This document shows, one piece after another, positions 8,431 to 17,607 of a stretch of DNA of 64,000 nucleotides. The stretch's first letter is position 1. Each line of letters opens with the position of its first letter. The notes under the pieces are model-generated. The model was not told the origin of the DNA. It did not search any database and worked only from the letters and a program-made list of their open reading frames with translations. The translations under genes were made by a program, and so were the position numbers. This DNA is from JAKEFM01 sp035695825 (lineage in GTDB: Bacteria > Planctomycetota > UBA1135 > JAKEFM01): the NCBI GenBank assembly GCA_035695825.1, contig DASRRH010000026.1, forward strand, positions 1 through 64,000, written 5' to 3'.

Positions 8431-9393
8431 TCAGTCGGACTTCACGCCCGCTTCCGCAAGAAATGCGTCCACCGTCTGCCGCGTAACCGCGCGCGTCGCG
8501 AGGGGGGTCGTCCGAGGGACGCTCTCGCCGCTGAGGATCCGCGCCGCCTGCCGGATCGCCTCCGCGCCCGGCGTCGCGTAGACGAAGGTCGCGGTGAGCC
8601 AACCTTTCTTCACCCAGACTCCGCCCTCCTCCGGGATCGCGTCGATGCCGACGAAGGCGATCTCCTTCTCGCGGCCGGCGTCCTTGGCGGCGAGGTAGGC
8701 GCCATAAGCCATCGGGTCGTTGTGGGCGTAGACGAGGTCGATCGTCGGGAAGGCCTTGAGGGCGGTCTCCATGATCGCGTAGCCCTTCTCCTTCTTCCAA
8801 TCGCCGTCCTGGTTGTCGAGGAGGACCCCGATCCCGGGCTCCTTGGCGACGAAGTCGCGGAAGCCGAGGTGACGCTCCTGCGCGGGGGTGGAGGCCATGC
8901 CGCCCCAGATCTCGACGACGTTCCCCTTCGCCTTCCCCGGGCCGCCGAGGCGCTCGACGGCGAACTTGCCGGCGGCGCGACCGATCTCGCGGTTGTCTCC
9001 GCCGATGAAGGCGGTGATCCGGTCGGTCGCGACGTTCCGGTCGAGGACGAGGACCGGGATTCCGGCGTCGATCGCGCGCTCGACGACGGGGGTGAGGCCC
9101 GGGCTCTCCTTCGGGGAGACGAGGAGGACGTCGACCTTCTGGCGGATGAAGTTCTCGACCTGCTCGACTTGCCGGTCGGTGCGGTCGTCGGCATCGGCGA
9201 CGACGAGGTCGAACAGGTCGGCGTGCTTCGCGGCCTCCCTCTTGAGCTCGCGGTTGAACAGGACGCGCCAGGGCTCGGTCGTCGTGCATTGGGAGAACGC
9301 GACGACGGGCTTTCGCTTGGAGGACCTGCCGCAGGCGGGAAGGAGTGCGAGAGGGAGGAGGAAGCCGAGCGTCGAAAGGAGGGCGGGCTTCAT
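8431..9393 (-). CDS. Sugar ABC transporter substrate-binding lipoprotein (RbsB-like)
   Basis: A 320-residue exported protein with a signal and lipobox (LLPACGRS), so it is probably anchored outside the cytoplasmic membrane. It is a periplasmic-binding-protein type I of the ribose/galactose class: VAFSQCTTTEPWR, DVLLVSPKE, GIPVLVLDRN, FIGGDNREIGRAAG, VYAHNDPMAYGAYLAAK and FVGIDAIPEEG. It would capture a monosaccharide and hand it to the permease. Its ATG overlaps the permease stop (ATGA), so it is the last gene of the kinase-isomerase-permease operon. The ligand cannot be read from sequence; the neighbours suggest a pentose or 6-deoxyhexose. Confidence 0.92.
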   Translation of the reverse strand: MKPALLSTLGFLLPLALLPACGRSSKRKPVVAFSQCTTTEPWRVLFNRELKREAAKHADLFDLVVADADDRTDRQVEQVENFIRQKVDVLLVSPKESPGLTPVVERAIDAGIPVLVLDRNVATDRITAFIGGDNREIGRAAGKFAVERLGGPGKAKGNVVEIWGGMASTPAQERHLGFRDFVAKEPGIGVLLDNQDGDWKKEKGYAIMETALKAFPTIDLVYAHNDPMAYGAYLAAKDAGREKEIAFVGIDAIPEEGGVWVKKGWLTATFVYATPGAEAIRQAARILSGESVPRTTPLATRAVTRQTVDAFLAEAGVKSD

Positions 9394-10541
9394 TGTGCGG
9401 CGCGGCGGAGGGAGAGCCTCCCCTCCTGGAGGAGGACGGCGCCCACGATGAGGAGTCCCTTCACGACGAACTGGCGGCTCGAGTCGACGTTCTGGAGCAG
9501 GAGGATGTTCGCGAGATACCCGAAGAGGAGAACGCCGATCAACGTCCCTCCGATCGAGCCCGTCCCGCCGCGGAGGCTCGTCCCGCCGATGACGACCGCA
9601 GCGATCGCGTCGAGCTCCCAGCCCGTGCCCGGGTCGGGCTTCCCCTGCGTGTACTGCGCGGCGTAGAGGACGCCCGTCAGGCCCGCGAGGAGGCCCGAGA
9701 CGGAGTAGACGATGAGCTTGGTCCTCGTCACCGGGACGCCCGAGAGGCGGGCGGCCTCCTCGTTCCCGCCGACCGCGACGACGTGGCGGCCGAGAGAGGT
9801 CTGGGTGAGAAGGAGGGCGGCGAGGGCGGCGACGGCGAGGAAGACGAGGCCGGGGACGGGGACGAGGCCGAAGATGCGCTCGCGGAGAAGGGAGAAAGCC
9901 TCCGGCGCCTGGCCCGGACCGAAGTAGATCGGGTGGACCATCCGGTCGGTGCCAGCGATCAGGCGGCCGGCGCCGAGGACGGAGACCATCATCGCCAGGG
10001 TCGCGATGAAGGGCTGGAGGGAGCCGCGCGCGACGAGGAGGCCCGAGGCGAGGCCGCAGAGCGCGCCGAGGAGGGGCGCGGCAAGAAGGACGCCGAGGAC
10101 CCCGTAGCCGTGGCCTGCTCGCGCGTGAAAGGCGAGGGCGACCACGGCGCCGAGCCCGAGGGCGGGGAGGGGCGCGGCCGAAGGGCGGAGGAAACGGCGT
10201 GCCCCGAGGATCGCGAGCAGCGCCGTCCAGAGGCCCAGGGCGACGGCGCCGGCGGTCGAGGCCGCCGTCGGACCCCGTTCCATCAGGAGGCGGGCGGCGA
10301 CCGTGGAGCCGAGGGCCATCGTCGTCCCGACGGCGAGGTCGATCCCGCCGGTCAGGACGACGAGGGTCATTCCGACGGCGAGGATCCCGTTCGAGGAGAC
10401 CTGGCGGAGGACGTCGGCCTGGTTCCCCACGGAGAGGAAGACGATCCCCCCGTCGCGGTCGCGCGGGGAGAGGATCGCACCCGCGGCGACGAGGATGGCG
10501 AGGGCGAGGAAGCGCTTCCCGCGGGCGAGCGAAGCGATCAA
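9390..10541 (-). CDS. Sugar ABC transporter permease (RbsC-like)
   Basis: Multi-spanning inner-membrane protein of the ribose/xylose/galactose permease family. The hallmark is AVGMTLVVLTGGIDLAVGT, with a later GGTSLRGGTGSIGGTLIG block and VDSSRQFVVKGLLI near the end. No ATG fits; TTG at 10541 overlaps the isomerase stop (TTGA) as at the other operon junctions, and a TTG at 10604 would overlap it by 67 bases. A cognate ATPase (RbsA-type) is missing from the operon, so it must come from elsewhere. Family certain, start less so. Confidence 0.88.
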   Translation of the reverse strand: MIASLARGKRFLALAILVAAGAILSPRDRDGGIVFLSVGNQADVLRQVSSNGILAVGMTLVVLTGGIDLAVGTTMALGSTVAARLLMERGPTAASTAGAVALGLWTALLAILGARRFLRPSAAPLPALGLGAVVALAFHARAGHGYGVLGVLLAAPLLGALCGLASGLLVARGSLQPFIATLAMMVSVLGAGRLIAGTDRMVHPIYFGPGQAPEAFSLLRERIFGLVPVPGLVFLAVAALAALLLTQTSLGRHVVAVGGNEEAARLSGVPVTRTKLIVYSVSGLLAGLTGVLYAAQYTQGKPDPGTGWELDAIAAVVIGGTSLRGGTGSIGGTLIGVLLFGYLANILLLQNVDSSRQFVVKGLLIVGAVLLQEGRLSLRRAAQ

Positions 10542-11977
10542 CCCGAGAGTTCGACGAAGTCGACGCCGAGGACGTCGGCGATCGTTCGGAGCTCCGGCCG
10601 CCAATCGCCGTACGTGCCGTGGATGTGGTTGCAGTGGAACCTCGAGACGAAGGTCTCCGGCGTGCAGTCGAGCCGCGCGAAGGCGTGGGGCCAGTTGTCC
10701 TGGGTGACGGCCGCAAGGCGGTGGTCCTCGGCGGCGCCGAAGGTGACGAACTCACCGTGGACGACGGCGAGGCGGTAGCGGGCCGTGTCGCTGCGGGTGA
10801 ACCGCGCGAGGGTGACCTCGCCGGGCGCGGCGACGTGGTAGACCGCCGCGCCGCCCGCGGGGAAGTAGAAGCCCTGCGGTTTGAAGGTCACCTTCGCGAG
10901 GTTTTTCTTGGGGTCCGGGGAGCGGGCCGCGAACCAGGTCGCGTGGTTCCCCGAGTTGCAGAGGTCCCAGACCCCTTGCTCGGCGAAGTGGTGGCGGACG
11001 TCGGCGAAGAGGACCGGCTGGCCGGTGAGGAGGTTGAGGACCTGCATCGTGAGGGCGGCGTCCATGTCCGCCTCCGTCGAGCAGATCGTCGGGGCCTTCG
11101 GTCCCTCGAAGTCGTAGGGGTCGTTCAGGAAGGCTTCCGCGACGTCGGCCGTCGCGTAGTGCTCGGTCAGCTCGCGCTGTCCCTTGATCCCGCAGAAGTC
11201 GTAGCCGAACTGGGCGCAGAGCTCGCGCGCGGCGAAGTACATCGCGATCTGACGCTTGAGAAGCTCGGGGGTGAGGCTCCCCTTCTCGCTCTCGCCCCAC
11301 TCGATCTTGCCGACGTTCTCCTTGCACCAGGCGAGGGCCCCCTCGACGCGCTCCTTCGGGACGAGGCCCGCCCTCCGGACGAGCTCCATCTGGTCGACGT
11401 GGTCGACGTCGATGCCGAACTGCTTCATCCAGAGCGCGGGGTCGGCGACGGCCGTGTCGATCCCGAGGGCGCGCCCGCCGAAGAGGCCGAAGGTCTGGCC
11501 GCGCAGGCGGTGCGCGGCGGCGACGGCGCGCAGCGCCGAGGCGAGGCGCGAGCCGACCGCCTCGTCCTCGGCGTCGCCGAAGACCTTGAGGAAGGGGATC
11601 CCGGCCTGGGCGAGGGAGCCCGAGGCCGCGAGCATGCCGACGAGGCCGGGATAGCGCGGGTTGACGTTCGAGAACTGGACGATCGGGTGGGGGAGGAACT
11701 GGGCGGCGACCCGGGAGAACTGCGGCCACGCCCAGACGGCGTAGTGGAAGAGGGCGACGTCGACGTCGGCCGCCGCGAGCAGCTTGGCGTTTCTCTCGGC
11801 GAGGTCGTTCGCCCAGACGACCTCCTCTCCGAAGAAGGGCTGGAACCCCCGCCGGCGGAGCGCCTCCTCGAGGCGGCGGTTGAACTGCTCGTTGACGGAG
11901 GCGAGGGGCCCCTGGAGGAAGTCGCGTCCGTCCCCGAAGGTGAGGACGCCCACCCGAACCGGCCGGTTCACGCTCAT
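10538..11977 (-). CDS. L-fucose/L-arabinose isomerase-family protein
   Basis: A 479-residue cytoplasmic enzyme of the FucI/AraA fold, expected to interconvert an aldose and a ketose. It has an N-terminal segment VGVLTFGDGRDFLQ and blocks GQTFGLFGGRALGIDT, FGYDFCGIKGQRELT, CSTEADMDAALTMQ and CNHIHGTYGDW near the C-terminus, where a metal-binding His would lie. The ATG at 11977 has GAAGGGA upstream and overlaps the kinase stop (ATGA). Being next to a pentulose kinase and a sugar importer, it probably makes the ketose that the kinase phosphorylates. The exact substrate (fucose, arabinose or another) is open. Confidence 0.85.
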   Translation of the reverse strand: MSVNRPVRVGVLTFGDGRDFLQGPLASVNEQFNRRLEEALRRRGFQPFFGEEVVWANDLAERNAKLLAAADVDVALFHYAVWAWPQFSRVAAQFLPHPIVQFSNVNPRYPGLVGMLAASGSLAQAGIPFLKVFGDAEDEAVGSRLASALRAVAAAHRLRGQTFGLFGGRALGIDTAVADPALWMKQFGIDVDHVDQMELVRRAGLVPKERVEGALAWCKENVGKIEWGESEKGSLTPELLKRQIAMYFAARELCAQFGYDFCGIKGQRELTEHYATADVAEAFLNDPYDFEGPKAPTICSTEADMDAALTMQVLNLLTGQPVLFADVRHHFAEQGVWDLCNSGNHATWFAARSPDPKKNLAKVTFKPQGFYFPAGGAAVYHVAAPGEVTLARFTRSDTARYRLAVVHGEFVTFGAAEDHRLAAVTQDNWPHAFARLDCTPETFVSRFHCNHIHGTYGDWRPELRTIADVLGVDFVELSG

Positions 11978-13587
11978 CGGTTCCCTTCTTTCGCCATCGT
12001 CCGCCGGTGGCGGGACTGCGAGTCGTAGAGGTCGAGGAAGACCTCGTGCTTGCGGTCGTGGTAGGGCCGCGCGGCGGCGCGCGGCTCGATCCGCCGCCCC
12101 GGCCGCGCCATCGCCTCCATCGCGGCGCGGAAGTCGGGGTGGATCCCCGCGGCGACGGCGGCCGCCATCGCGACGCCGAGGGGCATCGACTCCGGACACT
12201 CGGCGAGGAGGAGGGAGAGTCCGAGGACGTCGGCGTGCGCCTGGAGGAGTCTCTCGTTCTTCGTGCCGCCGCCGCAGACGTGGAGGGCCTCGATCGGGAA
12301 GCCCGCCCTCGCGAAGGCGTCGAGGACGCGCTTCGCGCCGTGCGCCACCCCTTCGAGGGCGGCCGCGTAGAAGCGGACGAGGCCGTCGGGGGAGTCGTCC
12401 CCGTCGAGACCCTCGATGGTGCCCCGGACGGTCGGGTCGGCGAGGGGGGAGCGATTCCCGTGGAGGTCGGGGAGGACGTGGAGGTCCCGCGCGAGGTCGA
12501 GGCCGCGCTGTTCCTCGAGCGCGGCGAGGCGGCGGTTCAGGCTCTCGTAGCGGTCCTTTCCGCCGGAGTCGATCGCCGGGAACGCGGCGTGGCGGCGCAA
12601 AAGGAAGTCGACCGCGGCCCCCGACCAGGACTGCCCTCCCTCGCCGAGCGAGTAGCCCGGGATCATCGCCCCGGGGTACGGGCCCCAGACGCCCGGCACG
12701 AAGATCGTGTCCTTCGAGGTTGCCATGAAGCAGGAGGAGGTCCCGAGGATCAGTGCGAGGACCGATTCCGGTCGGCTCCTCCCATCCGGCGTCAGGCCGA
12801 CGACCGCGAACCCTCCCGCATGGGCGTCGATCATCGGGGTCGCGACGCGGACGCGGGAGGTGAGGCCGAGGCCGGTGGCCGCCTCGGCCGAGAGCGGGCC
12901 GAGGTCCGTCAGGAGCGGGACGACCTTCCGCCCCGCGATCCCGCGCTCGAGGAGGTCCTCGAGGCCGATCCGCTCGAAGAAGCCGGCGTCCCAGTCCTTC
13001 CCATCGTGGAGCCACTTGCAGACCGTCGTGCAGAGGCTCCGGGCGTCGTTTCCGGTCGCGCGATAGGCGAGCCAGTCGGCGAGGTCGAAGGCGCGGGCGA
13101 GAGCCGACCAGGTCTCGGGGTTCCGGCGCTTCAGCCAGAGGAGCTTCGGCGGCTCCATCTCGGGCGAGATCGCCCCTCCGACGCGGCGGAGGGCGGGGTG
13201 CCCCGTCGCGTTGATGCGGGCGGCCTCCTCGACCGCGCGGTGGTCCATCCAGACGATCACGTTCCGGTGGAGATCGCCTCCCGGGCTGGCCGGGATCGGG
13301 CGGTCCCCCTCGCCGAGCAGGACGAGCGAGCATGTCGCATCGAATCCGACGCCGGCGACGGATCCTCCCTCGGCACCCGCGCGCGCGAGCGCCTCCCGGC
13401 TCGCCGCGCAGACGGAGCGCCAGATCCCCTCGGAGGAGTGCTCCGCCCGGTCGGCCCCCTGGGTGAAGAGCGCGATCGGCCGCTCGGCGAAGCCGAGGAG
13501 GCGGCCCGAGGGATCGAAGAGGGCGGCACGCGCAGAGGTCGTCCCGACGTCGACGCCGAGGAGGAGGGGATTCGGCGGCGGCCTCAA
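11974..13587 (-). CDS. FGGY-family pentulose kinase (ribulokinase-like)
   Basis: A 537-residue cytoplasmic sugar kinase, first gene of the operon. N-terminal phosphate loop GVDVGTTSARAALFD; then ADRAEHSSEGIW, WMDHRAVEEAARINATGH and GGAISPEMEPPKLLWLKR, a pattern typical of the D-ribulose/pentulose branch of FGGY kinases; C-terminal CGGGTKN and a nucleotide site near PLGVAMAAAV. It would use ATP to phosphorylate the ketose made by the isomerase. The only in-frame start near the phosphate loop is TTG at 13587, with a weak GAGAG upstream. Genes downstream overlap by four bases each, so translation is probably coupled. Confidence 0.9.
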   Translation of the reverse strand: MRPPPNPLLLGVDVGTTSARAALFDPSGRLLGFAERPIALFTQGADRAEHSSEGIWRSVCAASREALARAGAEGGSVAGVGFDATCSLVLLGEGDRPIPASPGGDLHRNVIVWMDHRAVEEAARINATGHPALRRVGGAISPEMEPPKLLWLKRRNPETWSALARAFDLADWLAYRATGNDARSLCTTVCKWLHDGKDWDAGFFERIGLEDLLERGIAGRKVVPLLTDLGPLSAEAATGLGLTSRVRVATPMIDAHAGGFAVVGLTPDGRSRPESVLALILGTSSCFMATSKDTIFVPGVWGPYPGAMIPGYSLGEGGQSWSGAAVDFLLRRHAAFPAIDSGGKDRYESLNRRLAALEEQRGLDLARDLHVLPDLHGNRSPLADPTVRGTIEGLDGDDSPDGLVRFYAAALEGVAHGAKRVLDAFARAGFPIEALHVCGGGTKNERLLQAHADVLGLSLLLAECPESMPLGVAMAAAVAAGIHPDFRAAMEAMARPGRRIEPRAAARPYHDRKHEVFLDLYDSQSRHRRTMAKEGNR

Positions 13588-13734
13588 GACTCTCGCGCGC
13601 GCAGGGGGTTCATGCCCTCGGTGCCCTTCGGAACGAAGCGGAGGCTACCAGGGGCCACCCGTCGCGCAACGCGCGCCGGGGCGGGGAGGGCTCCGGGCGC
13701 CGTGGTACCAATCCCGAGTTCGGCGTCCGTACCC

Positions 13735-14133
13735 ATGGCCCGCGCGACCTCCGGGAAGGGAGCACGCGAGGCCGGTCCCTTGAAGGCGAAGGCTCTGCAG
13801 AACCTGAGGGCGGGGGCTCTCCTCTTCGACCGCGGTCTCTACGACGCGGCCGCGAGCCGCTACTACTACGCCGTCTTCCAGGCGTGCGTCCACGCGTTGG
13901 AGGGCCGGGGGCTGACGCCTGGCACGACGATCCCGGGGGCCCGCCGGTGGGATCACCCCACGGTACGGGTACGCGCGGCCGCGGTTCGGGATCGACCCGA
14001 GGACGAGCGGTTTTTCGAGGATCTGCGCCTCCTGCGCGAGAGGGCGGATTACAATCCCGAACCCATCGGACACGGGGCCGTCGAGTCATGTCGCCGCGAA
14101 GTCGAAAGGTTCGTGCTGGACGTCACCGCATGA
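13735..14133 (+). CDS. HEPN-domain protein (UPF0332-like)
   Basis: A 132-residue, mostly helical protein. The pattern LFDRGLYDAAASRYYYAVFQACVHALE, then LRLLRERADYNP and a terminal helix, matches the HEPN/UPF0332 fold, where R...RADYNP corresponds to the family's Arg-containing motif. HEPN proteins are often RNases or partners of minimal nucleotidyltransferases in toxin-antitoxin or immunity loci. The ATG at 13735 is chosen because the homologous part begins soon after; the upstream extension is Arg/Pro-rich. Its stop overlaps the start of the next gene (ATGA), so the two are coupled. Role inferred. Confidence 0.75.
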   Translation: MARATSGKGAREAGPLKAKALQNLRAGALLFDRGLYDAAASRYYYAVFQACVHALEGRGLTPGTTIPGARRWDHPTVRVRAAAVRDRPEDERFFEDLRLLRERADYNPEPIGHGAVESCRREVERFVLDVTA

Positions 14134-14447
14134 AGGACCGCCGCGTGTGCATCGTCGCGAACACGAGCGAAGCCCGGTTTCCCGGGGTGCAGGTCGTCGT
14201 CGAGCCGTACGGCTCGCCGGACGACGAGACGATCCGCTGGTGGGTCTACATCCTGCACTGTCGCCGGAAGGACCTGCGAACCGTCCGCCGATTTGCGATC
14301 GGCTTGGGTCTGGACCTCTTCCGTCCCGGGATGGCGTTCATCGCGGACGCGCGGGAGAGATGGGACACGGCACTCTTCCTCGCTCGGAAGAAGAAGGAGG
14401 CTCGGGCCGCCAGGAGGACGGGCCGCCTCCGGCGGAAGACAGCTTGA
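14130..14447 (+). CDS. Unknown partner of the HEPN protein, 105 aa
   Basis: Its ATG overlaps the HEPN stop by 4 bases, with no separate Shine-Dalgarno. The protein has an N-terminal beta-like segment (VCIVANTSEARF, VQVVVEPYGSPDDETIRWWVYILHC), a middle helix (LRTVRRFAIGLGLDLF) and a basic tail (RKKKEARAARR). The GSxxD... nucleotidyltransferase signature expected of a HEPN partner is not convincing: YGSPDDE lacks the second acidic pair. Position suggests an antitoxin or regulator, but I do not recognise the family. The basic tail could contact nucleic acid. Confidence 0.65.
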   Translation: MKDRRVCIVANTSEARFPGVQVVVEPYGSPDDETIRWWVYILHCRRKDLRTVRRFAIGLGLDLFRPGMAFIADARERWDTALFLARKKKEARAARRTGRLRRKTA

Positions 14448-14541
14448 CGCAGTCGAGGAGCGATAGAGACTCGCCTCGCCGGTGGACAGGGGGAGCCGTC
14501 CGGCGTTGTCATGCCGGGGCGGCGGCGATTCCCCCCGCCCC

Positions 14542-17541
14542 GTGACGTCCGGATCCCTCGACCGACGCTCCTTCCTCTCCGCGGCGGGATCGCTCCCGTT
14601 CGTCCTCCCGCTCCTTCCCTCGTGGCTGCGGCGGATGGGGGTCCAGGACGGCGGCCGCCTCGACGACCGCGTCATCCCGGCGGACAAAGGGCTCGACCCG
14701 GCTTGGGTGCGCGGCCTCTTCGAACGCGGGGAGCCGACCGTCTACCGCGGGGCCTCGCTTCCGAAGGTCGCGATGCCGATCGGCGGGATCGCGAGCGGGC
14801 AGGTCTACCTGACGGGAGACGGGCGCCTCGCGCACTGGGCCGTCTTCGGAGGCCCGCAGTCCCCGGGCGAACTGTTGTGCGAGTTCACGGTGACCGCGAA
14901 GGTCGGAGGGCGCGAGGAGACCCGGCGGCTCGACGCGACCGGCTTCGACGACATCTCCTTTCGGGGGGAGTGGCCCTTCGGGTTCGTCCGATTCGCCTCG
15001 CGAGCGCGCCGTCCCTTCCCCCTCGAGGTCGATCTCGCGGCGTGGAACCCGAAGGTCCCCCTCGACGCCGAGGCCTCGATCCTCCCCGGCGTCGTCCTCC
15101 GCTACCGGCTTCGAAACCCGGGCAAGGCGCCCGTGCTCGCCGCGGTGCGCGGAAGGCTCCTCAACGGCGCCGGCTGGCTCGGGGACCTTGCGGGTTTCCG
15201 CGCGAACGGGTTCGGGGGGAACCTGAACCTCGCCGTCGCCGAGGCGGGGTTCGCCGGCGTCCACATGGGCACGGCGGAGAGGGTCGGAGGGAGCAAGGGC
15301 GCGGCGAAGGAGTCCGACCTCCTCGCCGGCTTCGACGGGAAGGACTACGAGGGGTGGACCGCGGAGGGGGAGGCGTTCGGGGCGGCCCCGCCTCGCGGCA
15401 CACTCCCGAACCAGAACCCGGTGTCGGGTTTCGACGGCGCGGGCCTCGTGAACTCCTACGTCGGGGGCGACGACACGACGGGGCGCCTCCTCTCCCCCGA
15501 GTTCACGATCCGGAGACCCTACGTGAACTTCCGGATCGGCGGAGGCGCGGGCGCCGGAACGAGGATGGACCTCCTCGTCGACGGCCGCGCCGTCCGGACC
15601 GCGCGTGGCCGAAACGACGAGCGGCTTGAGCCCCGCTCCTGGCTCGTCTCGGACTTGGCCGGCAAGAAGGCGCGGATCGCCATCGTCGACGAGGCGAAGG
15701 GAGGGTGGGGGCACGTCAACGTCGACCGGATCGAGCTCGCGGACGAGGCCGCGCGAGGGCCTTCGGCGCGCGCGACCTTCTGCCTCGCGGCCCTCTCCTC
15801 GGAGGGGCGGGTCCTCCCCGCGACCGACTCCGCCGGCGTGGAGCGGGAGGGGCCGAGTCCACCGGGCGAGTCCTGGGCCGGCGCCGTGGAGCAGACCGTC
15901 GTCGTCCCCCCTGGCGGGGAAGAGTCGGTTTCGTTCGCCATCGCCTGGCACTCCCCTTCGCGGGTCACTCTCGGCCGCGAGATCGGGAACCTCTACGCGA
16001 AGCGCTTCCCCGACGCCCTCGCCGTCGCGCGCGCCCTCGCGAAGGACGACGGCGCCGCGGACCTCTTCCGCCGCACCTTCTTCGACAGCACGCTGCCGCG
16101 CTGGCTCCTCGAGCGTCTCTGGATGCCCGTCTCGACCCTCGCGACCGAGACCTGCCAGCTCTGGGCGGGCGGGCGATTCTGGGCGTGGGAAGGGGTCGGC
16201 TGCTGCTCCGGGACCTGCACCCACGTCTGGAACTACGAGCACGCCCTCGCCCGTCTCTGGCCCTCCCTCGACCGCTCGGTCCGCGAGATGCAGGACTTCG
16301 GCGAGGCCTTCGACGAGAAGAGCGGCCTCGTCGGGTTCCGCGGGGATCGGAACTACGCCGCGGACGGGCAGGCGGGGACGATCCTCAAGGCCTACCGGGC
16401 CCACTTGATGTCGCCCGACGAAGGATGGCTCCGGCGTCTGTGGCCGCGGATCAGGAAGAGCCTCGAGTTCCTGGTGGCGCGGGAGGGGGGGGAGGAGGGG
16501 CTGCTCCGCGACGCGCAGCCGAACACGTTCGACATCGACTTCGAAGGGGCGAACACCTTCGTCGGCTCGCTCTACCTCGCCGCGCTCCGGGCGGGGGAGG
16601 AGATGGCGCGGGCGATGGGGGAGGAGGAGAGAGCGCAGCGCTGGCGCGCGGTCTTCGAGCGAGGGTCGCGGGCGACGATGGAGAGGCTCTTCGACGGGGA
16701 GTACTTCGTCCAGGAAGGGAACGGCCCCTGGCAGTACGGCCCCGGCTGCCTCTCCGACCAGCTCTTCGGGCAAGGGTGGGCCCACGCCCTCGGCCTCGGC
16801 TACCTCGTCCCCCCCGAAGCGGTGCGGTCGGCGCTGCGGGCGATCTGGAAATACAACTGGGCGCCGGCCGTCGGGCCCTACAACCGGGCCCACCCGCCCG
16901 AGCGCTGGTTCCTCGGCCGCGACGACCCGGGGCTCCTTCTCTGCACTTGGCCGAAGGGGGGGCGCGACGGCGAGCCGGTCCGCTACCGCGACGAGGTCTG
17001 GACGGGGATCGAGTACCAGGTCGCGGGCCACATGGTCTGGGAGGGGATGCTCGAGGAGGCGCTCGTCCTGATCCGCGCGGTGCACGACCGCTACGACGGC
17101 GCGCGGCGAAACCCGTGGAACGAGGTCGAGTGTGGAGACCACTACGCGCGCGCCATGGCCTCCCACGGATGCCTCCTCGCGCTCTGCGGCTTCGCCTACG
17201 ACGGACCGGCCGGGAGGCTCGCGTTCTCCCCGAGGCTGGGCCCGGAGGACTTCCGCGCGTTCTTCGCGGGGTCGGAAGGGTGGGGGACGCTCTGGCAGAA
17301 GCGGGAGGGGACGCGGTGGGTCCACGGCGTCGACCTCGTCCGAGGGCGCCTCCGCCTGGCCGAGCTCGGCCTCGCCTGGCCGGTGGGGACGAGGCCGCGG
17401 ATCGGAGCGGTCCTCTGCGGAGGCCGGCCGCTCGGAGGGACCTCGTTCGCGGAGGGGCGCGTTCGATTCACCCCCGACCTCCTCCTGGAGGGCGAGGCCC
17501 CGGAGCGCCGCCGCCTCGTCGTCGAGAGCGTCCCCGGTTGA
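14542..17541 (+). CDS. GH116 glycoside hydrolase (GBA2-like), Tat-exported
   Basis: About 999 residues. GTG 14542 is chosen because it directly precedes a twin-arginine-type leader (LDRRSFLSAAG followed by a hydrophobic run); a GTG 60 bases upstream is possible. N-terminal GH116 beta domain: PIGGIASGQVYLTGDGRLAHW. A module of about 150 residues is inserted around 265-415 (YEGW..., LLSPEFTI, YVNFRIGGG), resembling the beta-sandwich of levanase-like enzymes. The catalytic barrel follows: WAWEG (Glu550, putative nucleophile), WNYEHALARLWP, and NTFDIDF (Asp664, putative acid/base). Members of this family cleave beta-glucosides or xylosides, including glucosylceramide. An extracytoplasmic glycan substrate is likely. 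Confidence 0.85.
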   Translation: MTSGSLDRRSFLSAAGSLPFVLPLLPSWLRRMGVQDGGRLDDRVIPADKGLDPAWVRGLFERGEPTVYRGASLPKVAMPIGGIASGQVYLTGDGRLAHWAVFGGPQSPGELLCEFTVTAKVGGREETRRLDATGFDDISFRGEWPFGFVRFASRARRPFPLEVDLAAWNPKVPLDAEASILPGVVLRYRLRNPGKAPVLAAVRGRLLNGAGWLGDLAGFRANGFGGNLNLAVAEAGFAGVHMGTAERVGGSKGAAKESDLLAGFDGKDYEGWTAEGEAFGAAPPRGTLPNQNPVSGFDGAGLVNSYVGGDDTTGRLLSPEFTIRRPYVNFRIGGGAGAGTRMDLLVDGRAVRTARGRNDERLEPRSWLVSDLAGKKARIAIVDEAKGGWGHVNVDRIELADEAARGPSARATFCLAALSSEGRVLPATDSAGVEREGPSPPGESWAGAVEQTVVVPPGGEESVSFAIAWHSPSRVTLGREIGNLYAKRFPDALAVARALAKDDGAADLFRRTFFDSTLPRWLLERLWMPVSTLATETCQLWAGGRFWAWEGVGCCSGTCTHVWNYEHALARLWPSLDRSVREMQDFGEAFDEKSGLVGFRGDRNYAADGQAGTILKAYRAHLMSPDEGWLRRLWPRIRKSLEFLVAREGGEEGLLRDAQPNTFDIDFEGANTFVGSLYLAALRAGEEMARAMGEEERAQRWRAVFERGSRATMERLFDGEYFVQEGNGPWQYGPGCLSDQLFGQGWAHALGLGYLVPPEAVRSALRAIWKYNWAPAVGPYNRAHPPERWFLGRDDPGLLLCTWPKGGRDGEPVRYRDEVWTGIEYQVAGHMVWEGMLEEALVLIRAVHDRYDGARRNPWNEVECGDHYARAMASHGCLLALCGFAYDGPAGRLAFSPRLGPEDFRAFFAGSEGWGTLWQKREGTRWVHGVDLVRGRLRLAELGLAWPVGTRPRIGAVLCGGRPLGGTSFAEGRVRFTPDLLLEGEAPERRRLVVESVPG

Positions 17542-17551
17542 AAAAGGAAAG

Positions 17552-17580
17552 GGGCGCGAGGCCATCGAGCCCTCGCGCCC
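17552..17580 (-). terminator. Rho-independent terminator of the 17608-18102 gene
   Basis: A 10-bp stem (GGGCGCGAGG/CCTCGCGCCC) with a 9-base loop. Read on the minus strand it is followed by CTTTCCTTTTT, a good T-tract. It may also stop plus-strand transcripts from the GH116 gene, which ends 10 bases away. Confidence 0.7.
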
Positions 17581-17607
17581 GGGAACCGCCGCGCCCCCGT
17601 GCGGCGT

